Assembly: GCF_033568475.1 (NCBI RefSeq)
Contig: NC_133123.1
Coordinates: 23,112,622-23,176,621 of the forward strand
Source of the DNA: Henckelia pumila
Lineage: Eukaryota > Streptophyta > Magnoliopsida > Lamiales > Gesneriaceae
DNA length: 64,000 bases
Direction of reading: 5' to 3'
In this document: piece by piece, positions 9,880 through 25,416 of the stretch
How positions within the stretch are numbered: the first letter of the stretch is position 1
Layout: each line of letters opens with the position of its first letter
Position numbers and translations under genes: made by a program
Notes under the pieces: generated by a model
The model's input: the letters and a program-made list of their open reading frames with translations, nothing else
The model's database searches: none
What the model was told of the DNA's origin: nothing

Positions 9880-12520
9880 TGTAACACCCGGTATTTTTAA
9901 TTACATAAATCCGCCTGCATAATTAGGATATTTAATTATTTAAATTTATGATTTATGGGTTAAATAATTATGTGAATTATTTATGCATGATTTAATTTAT
10001 TTTTTTAGAATTTAACCCATAATTAGTGGTTTTTATGATTTTTAGTATTTTTATTATTTAATCGCGTAGACGGGACCGTGGACGGACGAGATGACGACTT
10101 TCTAGCCAAATTATTTTATGAGCCTTTTTGGAGCCTTAAAATATTATTTTGAGTTTTATTATCTCAAAATTTTAGGTTTTTAATTTTATTTAATTTTAGG
10201 GGTCATTTTTATCCAAAATTAGTCAAAATATTGACTTTTTAGTATTTTTAAAATTTCCCTAAATTATTATTTCGAGATTTTATTTAGGTGATCAGATTTT
10301 TAAATGTTTATTTAAGAGTTAAGTTGTATTTTAATTATTTTAAAACCTTTTTATTTAATTATTTAACCTATATTCTAATTAACCTAAAATTTAAACCTAT
10401 TCTACCCAAACCCCTTAGCCGATCTTCCCACCCCCATCAGCCGCCACTCTCACAGAAAGTCTTCATCATCTTCGACCTAGCAACCTTCAAGACTCCATAG
10501 CCATTTTTCGAAGGTTCCAAGCAAGCCAAGGCATCCCGTCGTCGCCCCGTCGTCCCGGAAACGTCCTACGCGTGTGCTAATCGTCTTCTACGGTATTAAG
10601 GCATGATTTTCTTCACTTTTCAAACCTATATCAGTGTATGTATGTGTGTGGGTGTGTATCATCAGAATCGATATTTTTGACAACAAGCTTTTCGATTTTT
10701 CCTCCAAAATTGCTCTCGATTTTGACATTGGTGTTTGCATGCTCACGTTTTCATGTCCATGGCTAGGTGGGCTGCTGGTCCACGGTTAGAGGGGTACCTT
10801 GGGGTCCCTAGGATCGAAGGGTGGGGTCGGACATGGACTGGAAGGGGCTAGGTTCGGCCTGGTTCAGACTGAACCATGTCTGCCCGATTTTCTGCACAGC
10901 TTAGGGCTTGGTGGAAGGCGGCGTCGGCTTCCTTGGCTAGGCAGCATGGGGTTCGGACCAGGGGGGGTTCGAACCGGCAGGACCCTGGGGAGGTCTTGCC
11001 GGCGGGGCTCCGGCCACGGCGGCCGGAGCTGGGCTGCAGCAGGCCGGGAGGGCCTGCTGCTCGAGCGGCCGAGAAGGGGAAAGATAGGCTAGGTTCGGGT
11101 TCTAGGGTTTATGGTGGGTCCGGGTCGGGTCAAGTGGTCCGGGTCGGGTCTAAAATAATATGGGTTAAGTTAAGTGGGTCCGGGTCCGGGTTATTTTATT
11201 TGGGCTCGGGTATTTTTATTTTTAAGTCTTTAAGTTAATTAGGAATTAAATGGACTAATTAAACTCCCAAAAAATTTAATTAGTACCATTTAATTTATTT
11301 GGGTTCCATTAAATTATTTTGGGTTATTTTAGTTATTTTTGGGCTTTTAATAATTTTATTTAAGTTTTTAAGTTGGCCAGAAATTTTTATGGGCTTGGGA
11401 GCCCATGAAAGTTATTGGGCCTATTATTGGGCTTTTGGGCCCATTGGGCCAGGGACAGTGTTATTGGGCCTAATTTAGTCTTAATGGGCTTTGGTTGATT
11501 TATGGGCCAAGTCTTAAGTTAATGGGCTTGCATGTCTAGGGCCAGCAGCTGTATCAAACCATGAGAAATTTGCATGTGTCCTGAGTTTATATTTAATTAT
11601 TTTTATGCATGAAAAGTTATTTGAATATTTATATGATATTAGAAAATAAATTAAATATAAATGAAGGACACACAATTTATTTAAGTACATGCATTCATGA
11701 AATCAATTTTTATGCTATGATTTAATTTCTATGGTTGAGCAAATAAAATATTTTAGGTGGAAATTGAAGTAGTGTGGCCATTTATGTATGGGCAGTTTTC
11801 TGCCATTTATGTATGGGCAGTTTTCTGCCATTTATGTATGGGTGGTTCGCCACCAGCCTCGTACGATGGTTTCTTAGACTGATCAGTCGCACTATGGGTT
11901 ACACTTACGGATAGGACCATTCGATGTTCAGAAAATAAATGCTCAACAACTTATGTATGTATGATATTATGTATGTTATGTATGTTTAATTATGTAATTT
12001 ATGTTAAGTAATTTTTAAGCATGCTCATTCATGTATATGTATGTATTAGTATTAAATTAATTTAAATTATTTTAAACCCTTGTTAGTATGCATGTTGGGC
12101 CTCTAGGCTCACTACACTGATATGGTGCAGGTGAGTACGTAGAGGAACAGGTTACTCCTACCGGGGGTGAGGATGTATGAGCCGTGCTGCAGTAGCCCCG
12201 TGACCGTGACAGCTTCTGAGTCACCGTGCATGATGTTATGATACATTTTTAATATTTTTATGGGTTGAGATGTTTGAATATTTTATTAAGTATTTTTAGT
12301 GCATGCACACAATTTTTATTTATTTTATTTATGCAGTATATTTTAAATTATAGGGTTGACTCAGATATTTATTTAATTTAAAGAATGCCTTTTATTTTAA
12401 GCATTTTATTTAGTGCATATATGTATGGGCATATATGTACATATATTTTATTTAGTAGTATAAAAAAAAAAAAAAAAAAATTTCCGCATATTTATTTATT
12501 ATAGAGTTAGGGTCGTTTCA
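9880..12520 (+). repeat. 3' LTR of the gypsy element (2641 bp)
   Basis: Nearly identical to 2389-5031. Differences seen by eye include C/A near the AGCAT/AGAAT site, G8/G7 in the GC-rich block, TCCTG/TCTTG, a one-base T-run change and an A-run of 19 instead of 20. The length difference of 2 bp equals the two indels counted. The TSD GGTAC follows at 12521. Confidence 0.95.
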
Positions 12521-12525
12521 GGTAC

Positions 12526-13135
12526 GATGTTGCAAGTTGTTGCTACGTTAGATATATAATGAACAAAGAGCACCAAAGCATCCTGCTTTTACTGCAAACA
12601 ACTTTTATTTTATAGTAAATCCAAAAGGTTGAAATCTAATATTCCGCGGATTTCATTGATGCATTTATATTTTGAGAAAACCCATAAATTTTCTTGACGA
12701 AACACCAACATATCATATATTTTTATTTTATAAAATTAAGCTGAGCTACCAAAGAAACCAAGCCATGATTTTAATATCAAATCAGTTTAGTCTTTTATCT
12801 TACGGTACTAAAGATTTTCCTCTATGCTTATTCTTGACGGCGTTTCTTTATTTTCGTTTACATTACGACATTTGTATCCAAATCATGAGCCCAAACAAGA
12901 TATTTAGTTATTTAAACTTGGTCGACCTTTTTTTATTATTATTTCTTCAACTGTATTGAAATTTACACTAAAAACGTGGGTTTCAAAATTAAAAAAAAAT
13001 TGACCATGTCTAAATAACTAAATGGGCCGAGCCATTTCATCAGACATCGCAGTAAGAGCCTAATCTTTATGCAAGTGGTGGAATTCCGAATTATGGATCT
13101 TAGGATTAGTTATTTTGGACCAGGCCTTTTTTTAT
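12526..13135. other. Intergenic flank between the retrotransposon and RPS13
   Basis: AT-rich single-copy-looking DNA that must contain the distal RPS13 promoter. An open frame of 95 codons (12672-12959) has no recognisable domain and atypical composition, so I do not call it. Confidence 0.5.
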
Positions 13136-13186
13136 GGCCCATTTATAGATAGTATCGGCCCGTTTCACTTAGTGATAAAACCCTAA
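13136..13186 (+). promoter_or_regulatory. RPS13 promoter elements: GGCCCA (site II-like) and telo-box
   Basis: GGCCCA at 13136-13141, another GGCCC at 13157-13161 and the telo-box AAACCCTAA at 13178-13186 lie 90-140 bp before the ATG. This combination is typical of plant ribosomal-protein genes and links their expression to growth. Confidence 0.75.
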
Positions 13187-13277
13187 TCGTCTGCAATGTA
13201 GGCGTTTTGTTAAGTTCAGAGGCAACCGAATTTTCTTTAGTGAACGCTGCAGCGTCGCCGCCGTCTCCTCCGCCACA

Positions 13278-15002
<1,725 letters not shown>

Positions 15003-15658
15003 ATCAGGTGGTCGCCTGGAGTGGCTTGGGCGAAAATTCGAGATGGTTACAACTTCAGCCAGGATATATGCTGGGGCAAATGGCACGATGTGTTCTTATA
15101 GGTCGAGTTGTTTCGTTTGACAATGGTCAATGGTATTATGTTTAACTTCAAGATTAATGACAATTTTGAATCTTTCGGTTTTTTTGTCGTGTTTAAGTTT
15201 GTTTTGGATATGTACGAGCCAATGCACCGAGTATTTATTATTTAACTTAATGGTGTTTGAACTTTGACGAAAAAATTATCACCTTGTTTTTCTACTTAAT
15301 GGTTTTTATAATACGAAATTAGGCCGCCATTTTAAAAATATATGTTGGAAACATGGAATTTAATCGGTCTAATATGTTTGTATATTATATATAATTTAAT
15401 AATAAAATTAATTAATAAATGACAATTTACTTAAACTGGAATTTTTATAAATACTAGTAAAATGATGCATTCGCCTTGTGTGTGTACAATCAACATGATT
15501 TTATGTGAGAAGTTATATTTTAGATTAGAGAAGTTATATTTAGCGGAGAAGTGCACAATAACAAATATGATTTTATGAGAGAAGTTGATGACAAAAATTA
15601 TATTTAATGGGGAAAATGAATAGTTAGCCTACATATGAAAAAAGAAATGAGAAAAAGG
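15003..15658. other. RPS13 3' UTR and AT-rich intergenic DNA
   Basis: The first 150-200 bp are probably the 3' UTR of RPS13. The rest is AT-rich with short degenerate duplications (GAAGTTATATTT at several places near 15510-15590). I see no gene. Confidence 0.5.
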
Positions 15659-15666
15659 GGTAGAAT

Positions 15667-16106
15667 AATAGGGGTGCAAATGAACCGAATCGAGCCGAAT
15701 AATGGTAAAATTTTAAGGTTCGAATTCGGCTCGATAAGAGTATATTCGAGTTCGAGCTCGATTCGAAGTTCGATAATTTCAAATATTTTGGCTCGAGTTC
15801 GGCTCGAAATGAAGTTCGAGTTCGGTTCGAAATATTCGAACCTATTCGTGAACTATTCGGATATTATGGTTCGAAAGCTCGAAATGTATATATATTATTA
15901 TATAATTATATTATATTAATTAAATATTAAGACTCGCGAACTATTCGCGAACTATCGAACATAGTAATTTCGGCTCGAGCTCGATTCGAAAAAAAGTTCG
16001 AACATGTTCGAATTCGGCTCGAGTTCGATAAGCTCGAATACGAATCAAATATTTATCGAGCGGGCTCGTAAAGCTCACGAACACGTTCGGTTCGTTTGCA
16101 CCCCTA
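15667..16106. mobile_element. Non-autonomous hAT-like transposon (about 440 bp)
   Basis: The terminal inverted repeats begin TAGGGGTGCAAATGAACCGA (15669) and end TCGGTTCGTTTGCACCCCTA (16106), with one mismatch in 20. The 8-bp duplication GGTAGAAT flanks it at 15659-15666 and 16107-16114, diagnostic of the hAT superfamily. The interior is made of degenerate TTCGAGCTCGA-type subrepeats and has no transposase frame. Confidence 0.85.
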
Positions 16107-16259
16107 GGTAGAATGATTAAAAAAAAAAAAAAAAGATGGTGTCCTCTACCTCTTGTAGTGGGGAAAGTGGATAGTTAACCAGAGAAAAGAGGGGTAAAAT
16201 GAGAAAGATAATAAAATAATTAGCCTACAGTTTTTCTAGCATGCTCAACTATTATAAAA

Positions 16260-17209
16260 GAGTAAAATATATTTTGTTACATAAAATATATGTAAAATGT
16301 CAAATTGATACACGAACTAGTGAAAATGGTTAAATTGATACATGATTCAACTAAAAAGTCTAATTTATCCTTTAGTAATGATTTTAAGTTCAATTATTTT
16401 TAATAATAAATTCAACTAAGTGCACATTTTATTTTTAAAGTAATTTTTATTGATTGTCAATTAAAATTTATATTAATTTAAAAATTATAAGAAATGAGTA
16501 TCTTAATATTTTTATAATATATTTATATTGTACTCATTAATAAATTATTTATATTTTTAAAATATTAATAATATATAATAAAATGGTGTTTTTTGCAATC
16601 TATGTAAATAATTATCCATTTAAAAAATTGATATAAAATATATATTAATAAAACAAAAAAATCAATAAATAAATTATATTCAGGACTAAGATATATTTAA
16701 TAACGATAAATATAATTAAATAAATATTTATTTATTTATATTTAATTCAAATGCGAGTAAATAATATAAACTTACAAATTATTAAATCAAGTGGAGAAAT
16801 TTTGGGTTATTAGAACTAGACAATGAGATATTATTTCTATGAGATTTGTTTTTTAATGATCTAATATATAATGTTGAAAATTTTTATACCAAAATTTGAA
16901 AAACTAAAATAGTGATCATTTTTGTTTCAATCATTTAAACACAAGATCAACAGACTCTGGTGATATATATTTTTATCATATCAATATATTGCAATATTTG
17001 TTGATTTGACTTGACAGTTGTTTATCATTATATATATAATTAATTTTTAATAAATATGATATTTTAAAATTAATCAATATAATATTAATTCATATTAAGG
17101 ATAAAATTGACATTTTAATTAGATCATGTATCAATTAAGTCATTTTCAATAGTTCGTGTACCAATATAAAATTTTTCCAATAGTTCATGTAATAAAATAC
17201 ATTTTACTA
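16260..17209. mobile_element. Non-autonomous Mutator-like element with long inverted repeats (about 950 bp)
   Basis: The two ends are inverted copies over roughly 120 bp (GAGTAAAATATATTTTGTTA outward from 16260; the complement of AATACATTTTACTA at 17209), with about 80 percent match by eye. The sequence TATTATAAAA flanks both ends (16250-16259, 17210-17219), a 9-10 bp target duplication as in MULEs. AT-rich interior without coding capacity. Confidence 0.7.
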
Positions 17210-17296
17210 TATTATAAAATAGTAGATATAATAAAATAAATAATTTCTCTTTCAAACTTTTATAACCGGTAGAGCGTTAATTTGGTTAACTGCATT

Positions 17297-18098
17297 TATG
17301 AGTGGGCATCGGCCGGTTTGGTCGGTTTTTTCGATTTCGGTTTTAAAAATCTCTGGTCCGAAATCAAACCATGTTATTACGGTTCGGTCCGATTTTTTTT
17401 GTAATAAGGTCCGATTTGATTAGCCGGTTATATGCGGTTTAAGTAATGAATTAAATTGATTTTAAGCAAATGCAAATATTAGTACATAAACAAAGAAAAA
17501 AAAAACTAATTGATTAAAATAATCATGAATTTAAAATTAAAAAGTAAAACCCAAAATATAAAAAAGGTTAATATTAAAATTTTGGCATGCATACAATGCA
17601 TTACGGAGAATAAATAAATCAAAATATGTATATGATTAACAATTTGAAATGCAATCACGAGCGAGGAGGTTGACATATGTTTTCAACAAACATACAATTT
17701 CGCCTACCGGTAAGGACTAAGGAAGAAATCGGCTATTTCAGGGTAAGGAAGAAAGCGGCGATTAATGAGTTCCAAAAAATCCCTAATTCAAATAAACTAA
17801 TTAAAATACCGGCTTGACTCTCGTTTAAAACTATTATGCCCAGTAAGAAAACTGAGGTCTTTAGGCCCAATTGTAATTTGTATGGCCCAATATCTATAAA
17901 TATATTGTTTTAACTACAATCCGGCCGGTTCGGTTTATGTGGTTATTTGGGGAACTAAAGCCGCAAACCGAACCGAATAACCGAATTCAATAAAATATAA
18001 AACCAAAACCGGCCGAAAAACCGAGAACTCCGAACCAAATAAACCGAATTTTTCGGTTCGATCGGTTTTAAGTTTTAACCAAATTATGCTCACCTCTA
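17297..18098. mobile_element. Non-autonomous hAT-like transposon (802 bp)
   Basis: It begins TATGAGTGGGCATCGG and ends TTATGCTCACCTCTA, imperfect inverted repeats of the TAGNGGTGGGCA type common in plant hAT elements. The 8-bp duplication ACTGCATT is perfect (17289-17296, 18099-18106). The ends carry many CCGGTT/CGGTTC subrepeats. No transposase is encoded. Confidence 0.8.
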
Positions 18099-18289
18099 AC
18101 TGCATTAACGTACTGAACCGATTTGATATGGAAATACGGTTTTTATTTCAAAAGAAATCGGTTCAATTTTCGGTTTTTTGGTTTTAAAAAATCGGTTAAA
18201 AGAGAAGAAAGGAGACGAAATTTCACGGTAAATATATATTTTTTTATATAGATTTAAATAAGGGTGATGGGCTTGAAAAATTCTAACAC

Positions 18290-18962
18290 CAAAAAGCCCA
18301 CAGCCCAGAAACATCAATCCCTAAATTGTTGCGTTCACGGTTCATCCATCTGCATTCTCTTCTCTCATTCATCCCTCTGCGGCTGCTGCGCTAATCGTTG
18401 GTCATCGTCGTGTTCGTGTTCGTGTTCGTGGTCGTGACACTTCTGTGGTAGCTTTATTGTTCATCTCCCAAAAAGTCGAATTTCTACTGTGAGTTCACTA
18501 TACCCCATTAATTTCGCTCTGTTTGCAATAATATAATATTACGATGCTAATTTGAAACTACAAAAACTCTTGTGCTTTTGCTCGTAAACAATGACTTATT
18601 TTCATGCTAAGGCCTAAGTATGAGATTTGTGATAACAATTGAACGCTCTTGATGCTGCTCAAGTGTAATATTTTAGATATAAAGTTTCTGGTTTTCTTTT
18701 ATTTTTTTAAAAAAATCGGTTAGTTTTTATTCGGTTCGATTTTTACATAAATCCGTCGGTTTGATTATGCAAACAAATTTCGGTTCGGTTATTCGAAATT
18801 CAACCGCACGAGCGAATGCTCACCCTGACTGGAATCACGCAGAGTTTTCTTTGGCCTTTATGTTAGCTCGATAAAATACAAATACTAATATAATTTTTCG
18901 ATACTTTTTTTTTTCTTTTTTCCTTTTAAGACATGGATTGGGAGGCCGACTCTAGTCAATAC
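18290..18962 (+). other. Possible orphan 5' exon and intron of a displaced gene, or distal 5' UTR of the pICln gene
   Basis: 18293-18306 has two GCCCA promoter-type motifs. Then comes a C/T-rich leader-like stretch (18345-18488) with a (CGTGTT)n run, ending at a good donor ACT|GTGAGT (18489). A strong pyrimidine tract leads to TTTTAAG|AC (acceptor 18929-18930), followed two bases later by an ATG (18933) with a 29-codon frame starting MDWEADSSQ. This looks like the start of a plant gene, but no continuation is found; the next gene, pICln, starts at 19252 with its own telo-box. Purely inferred. Confidence 0.35.
18700..18835. repeat. Fragment of the 17297-18098 hAT-like family
   Basis: CGGTTCGATTTTTAC, ATTTCGGTTCGGTTATTCG and a terminal GAATGCTCACCCTGA match the arm and end of the neighbouring element. 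Only one end is recognisable. Confidence 0.5.
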
Positions 18963-19188
18963 TCAATTTTGGGACTGATGTTACTCGACTTATTATTATC
19001 GTTTCAAAAATATACCAATTGAATTGATTTTGAGCTAAAATTAAATTAAGAAATTAGGACAGCAGCAGCAGCACGAAGTCCAAAAAAAATAATAATAAAA
19101 TGATAATGATAATAATAATAATAATGATCTAGAGACCAATTTAATAAATAAATATATTTCCTCATTGGCAAAACTTAAAACCCCGAAT

Positions 19189-19197
19189 AAACCCTAA
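19189..19197 (+). promoter_or_regulatory. Telo-box in the pICln promoter
   Basis: AAACCCTAA, 55 bp upstream of the pICln ATG. It is the same element as in the RPS13, RPS20 and photolyase-hydrolase promoters of this window. Confidence 0.6.
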
Positions 19198-19251
19198 TTC
19201 CTCTTGCAACCACTCCAAATCCAGCTAAGAGAATCAGACACCGGAAATTGG

Positions 19252-21885
19252 ATGGCCTCGGGGCTTCGTTTAGTGACTGAAAGAGCCGGCGGAGACGCCA
19301 ATCAACCAGTTTTTGACGGAGACAATGGCGAGGAACTGATGCACATGCAGCCTGGAGTCTCTATCGTTCTCGGCGACCGACCTCCTGAGTTCCCCGGCAC
19401 TCTCTACATCTCCACTAAGTATGATTCATTTGCGTGTTCAATTCTTTTCTTTTTTTTTTTTTTATGCAAGATTCCGAAATTTTAGTTTCTGTTTGTGTGA
19501 TTGTTTTTTGTTGCTTGGGCGAAGGCAAGTTGTTTGGTTGAGTGACACGAACATGGCTAAAGGTTACGCTGTGGACATCGTGTCGGTGTCTCTTCATGCG
19601 GTATCGAGAGACCCAGAGGCTTACCCTTCTCCTTGTATTTATGCTCAGGTAAACATGTTTTCCCCAATCGAGCTCGCCATTTGTTGATTTTGTATGTTTG
19701 TTCGAGAATTTATTGTCTCTGTTGAGTTTCTGTTTTGTGGGATACTTCATACTTACATTACATGTTTATTGGATTAATGTGCTTTCCAGTGCATCTCTTT
19801 TTTAAAAATAGGGACTTCACTATGCGCTCGTGACCATCGGTTTAGTGGGTCAATGAATGTCTAAATTAACGTTTTGGCCTTTGTTTTTTTTTGTTTTTGT
19901 TTTTCCCTTGTTCTTGAGACTTTATCATTTACATTAGAAATTTAATTTGCTGTATGATATCACTTATCAGCACAGCAGATACATTGCTATCCATTAGAGC
20001 TGTAAATATCATAAGACATCTACAGTTCAATTACCATTTATTTCTCTCTCATTTCCAAGAGCATGAATTTTTTCAGATATGAAGAGAAATGCATGAAAAT
20101 CAGGGTGTGGGCAATTTTTGATTCCAGGCATCATATAATGCTATAGTGGATATTTTTATACTTGTGACTTGGGTTGTGAGAATGCCACGATAAAACACAT
20201 GGATGTTGAATTAGGTGCTAATCATGTTTGAAAACCGACTAATTTAATAGTTTTCTAGCATTAAAGTAATATTATTTTTTTGAGTGCAAAATGCAAAAAA
20301 CTGGTTGGATTGAGAGTGAAGGTAAACAATATGGTAGCGGTTATTTAGTTAATATTAGATCAAAAGGTAGTTTTAAGGCATCCTACTTCAGTATAATATA
20401 CGATATGATATGTGTATAATTCGTTTATTAATTTCTGTCCAGATGCATCCTTGAAAGTAGTTCTTAAGCTTGTAATTACTTGTGGACTGCACATGAATAT
20501 TTTCCCATGACTAAATTGTGCCGGGTAATACGTGTCTTATGTAGAAAACTGTCAGCAGTTAAAACAATGTATTTTCTTTGAATCAATAAGTTGTGGTCTT
20601 GTACTGCATATTATCACGAGGCATCGTAATTTCCGTTTTTCCTCACCTGAAGGCTAAAATCACCAGCGTCCGGACTAGAATTGAAGCCATGTTTTTGTTC
20701 TTCACTTTCTTTGCATGCTTGTACATTTACACTCCAATCCTCAATGTACTTTATGATGCATTATAATTATGCTCAATGTAATCATTTTTTTAGTAAGAAA
20801 CAATCAATGTAATCATTATGATGCATTATAATTTGCTATTACTTGTGAAGATTGAGACTGGAGCGGAGGATGATGAGATGGACAATTCAGATTCCGAGAG
20901 TAACGATGATTTAGATTTATCAAAGATTACTGAGATGAGACTCGTGCCCTCGGATCCTAACCAAGGTATGTTTGGCCGGTTTCTTGTCTCTTAAGGAGAA
21001 GTATGCAATCCCTTTTAATGTTGTACACACGTTTTTCTATCTGGCGGATAATAATCTTCTGTCAACATATTAAACAGTAGATACATTGTTCGCGATATTC
21101 TGTGAATGTGCTGAGCTGAATCCTGACCCCATTGAAGGTGATCTATCGTCTCTTGGAACAAAGCTAAGAAAATATTGTTCTTACGAAAGTTTGCTAATTT
21201 TTTTTTGTGCTTTCAGATGAAGACGATGAAGGACACAACTGGAATTTCAGTGCTGATCAGTTGGAAAATGACGGTTCAGGTGCGCATATATGATATATTC
21301 AAACGCCCTTGTTAAATTTTTTAGTTTGAATCTTTTTGTGCTTTTAACCCGTTCTTGCTTTATGAGTGCAGAAGATGAGGATTCTGAATGGCATATCTCC
21401 CACAATTCAACACACACAATTGGAGCTAATGGAAATGACGATTTATCCCATTCTGTCGTTCAGGTATATATAATGTTGAGTTGATGCAGCATGGAAAATA
21501 CTTTCAAATTTGGGATTACCAATTTACTACTTTCATAGTTATCACTCTAAAAGGTACAAGGATATGGGATAGCATGTTGTTTTTTTGCATTACTACACAA
21601 ATCCTTCTTTGGCATAATTACACGCCTCTAAATTAAATTACTGTCTGCGCATCTCACAGAAACTATATGTGGATGATTTCTTTCGTAAGCTATGCACATA
21701 ATTGTCATGGAATCGTGTAATTCATACTCATCCTGTAGGGGTGCGTTCTTTCGAGAAATATTGCATGTGCGGCACACTGATGTATAATTCAATGTTTAAC
21801 TTATTACGTGCAGCTTCAGATAAACGATCACCGGTTTGAGGATGCAGAGGAATCGGAACAAAGTGATAAAAATGGCCATCATTGA
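19252..21885 (+). CDS. Chloride conductance regulatory protein ICln / methylosome subunit pICln
   Basis: Sm-protein chaperone that works with the PRMT5 methylosome in snRNP assembly, in cytosol and nucleus. Seven exons fit GT-AG rules and frame: 19252-19418, 19525-19648, 20851-20965, 21078-21137, 21217-21279, 21372-21463 and 21814-21885 (693 nt, 230 residues, close to the Arabidopsis protein as I remember it). Domains: an N-terminal PH-like fold (about residues 20-135, with PPEFPGTLYIST and VVWLSD strands) interrupted by an acidic insert (EDDEMDNSDSESNDD), then an acidic C-terminal half (EDEDDEGHNW) ending NGHH. The ATG at 19252 was chosen because upstream codons in this frame begin only with a TTG and homology starts at the ATG. 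Intron 2 is long (1.2 kb) and shows no other feature. Confidence 0.92.
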
Positions 21886-22061
21886 TCTCCTACCTTTCAT
21901 CTTAGATCCTTTTTTTTTTTTTAATTATTGTATAACGTTGAAAACAGAAACAATGGTGTATCATTATTTTTATGATCTAGATTTTGAGAAAACCATTTGC
22001 ATTAGTTCAAGTTTCAGAGACGTTAAAAGTTGACAAATATTTATATAAACGTCTTTTTGTT

Positions 22062-22867
22062 TAGGGGTGGCAAAAATTCCCGAAATCCCGACCCTTCCCG
22101 AATCCCATTCCCGTCCCGAAAAAATCTCAACCCGAACTTTCGGGATTTTTTCCATCCCGATTAATATCGGGAGCGGGATCGGGAATAAAACCCTATCCCG
22201 ACGAGATTTCTGACCCGTTTCGAAATAATATAATAAGTTAAATAGTATTAGGTTTCAACTCATATAACACTTAATTGTGGATTTAATTCACTTAATTGTG
22301 GATTTAATTCGCATAATTTTTATTGTTGAGACAATCAAATTGTAAAATCACGAAATGTCATTTTATTTTTGTGTTTTTTTTTTAAAAAATAAATTAATAA
22401 TTTAATTAATTCATATTTACAATTATCTAATTATAACAAATATGTAGAACAAGACTCATGAGATTAATTTGACAATCTATTTAACAAAATTTATTTAGTA
22501 ATTGTATCCGAACATTTTATTAATAATTATCCGTTATATTTTTTCTCTTAACAAAACTTTGAAACATTATCCGAAATATTTTAATATTATATGTTTTAAG
22601 TTGAATATTTATTTTTATTTATAAATATAAGTTTCTAAATAGTATATTTAATAAAATTATCACATTTTTTTTTTATTTTTTGAACGAAATCGTTAACATG
22701 AAAAAAAAAATTCGGGATTTTCTCTCCCTACTCGACGGGATCCCAAACATTCGGGTCCCGAAATGTTTCGGGTACGGGATCGGGAGAAAAAAAATTTCCC
22801 GATTCTTTTCAGGACAAGAGTTGAGTAGAGGGTTTATGGGACGGGTCCCGACCCTATTCCACCCATA
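22062..22867. mobile_element. Probable non-autonomous hAT-like transposon (about 806 bp)
   Basis: The left end TAGGGGTGGCAAAAATTCCC and the right end GACCCTATTCCACCCATA are imperfect inverted repeats. Flanks TTTTTGTT and TTTCTGCT are a plausible 8-bp duplication with two changes. Both ends carry CCCGAAATC/TCGGGA subrepeats; the middle is AT-rich and non-coding. It lies just past the pICln stop codon. Confidence 0.6.
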
Positions 22868-23314
22868 TTTCTGCTTACGATTATGCCATCAAAAGATGTG
22901 GTTTGATGTTTAGATGTACTTGGGACTTCAAATGTGTGCATATTATCTTTGTTTCAAAAATAATTTCCCACGTTTGGCAACAAAAAAAAATTAAAACACT
23001 TCTTCAAAATAATATATATATATTGATACCTATGTTCATTATTTAAATTACTAAATTCAATTAAAATTGATTAGTTTTTACATCGCTTATATCTTTTATT
23101 GTTTGGTACAACATATATTTAAGTATATTCAACTCATGAAATTCTACCAAAAGAAAAAAAAAAAAGAAAAGAAAAAGAAATGCTGGAAAATATATAATAA
23201 TAATAAATAATAAAAATAACATGTTTAATAACTGGAATGTCAAGGGTAGGCCTCGAAATGACAGTAAATTGGGTTGGGCACAACGCTCCTCAATTAAAAC
23301 AAATGTGAATGGTC
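22868..23314. other. Intergenic DNA before RPS20
   Basis: AT-rich, with A-rich runs near 22981 and 23150-23180. No gene or repeat recognised. Confidence 0.5.
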
Positions 23315-23347
23315 TAGGCCCATTCGGTCCATTTCGCCTAAACCCTA
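23315..23347 (+). promoter_or_regulatory. RPS20 promoter elements
   Basis: TAGGCCCA (23315-23322) and the telo-box AAACCCTA (23340-23347) are followed by TTTATAAAG. A likely 5'-UTR intron follows, with donor CAG|GTGATC at 23438 and acceptor CACAG at 23559-23563, ending 18 bases before the ATG. Confidence 0.7.
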
Positions 23348-23581
23348 GCTTTTATAAAGGAACCAAACTGTTGCCACCTAAAACTCTTCGGATTTCTCAG
23401 CTTCGCCGCCGTCTCGAGCTTCGGTTTTCCCCATCAGGTGATCTCTGAGCTGCAATCGCTTCAACAAACTTTGATTTATTCTATCATTGAGTTGAATTTG
23501 TGATTTCGTTTGTAATAATGTAAATTGATATGTTTTTTTTTTCTCGTGTCTGTATCTGCACAGGTTTTAATCGGCGAAAAC

Positions 23582-25416
<1,835 letters not shown>

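Larger units (their letters stand above)
2389..12520 (+). mobile_element. Complete Ty3/gypsy retrotransposon, chromovirus type, Tekay/Del-like
   Basis: A full element flanked by the 5-bp target-site duplication GGTAC (2384-2388 and 12521-12525). It has TG...CA LTRs, an initiator-tRNA-Met-type primer binding site, gag, pol in the order protease, reverse transcriptase, RNase H, integrase, a C-terminal chromodomain-like segment, and a polypurine tract. The LTRs of about 2.64 kb and the chromodomain order suggest the Tekay/Del clade; the clade call is from general features, not from a tree. By eye the two LTRs differ at about 10 substitutions and two 1-base indels, roughly 0.4 percent. With commonly used plant substitution rates that means an insertion a few hundred thousand years old or less. 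All coding domains are open, so it may be autonomous. It landed 55 bp from the end of a related LTR in opposite orientation. Confidence 0.95.
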
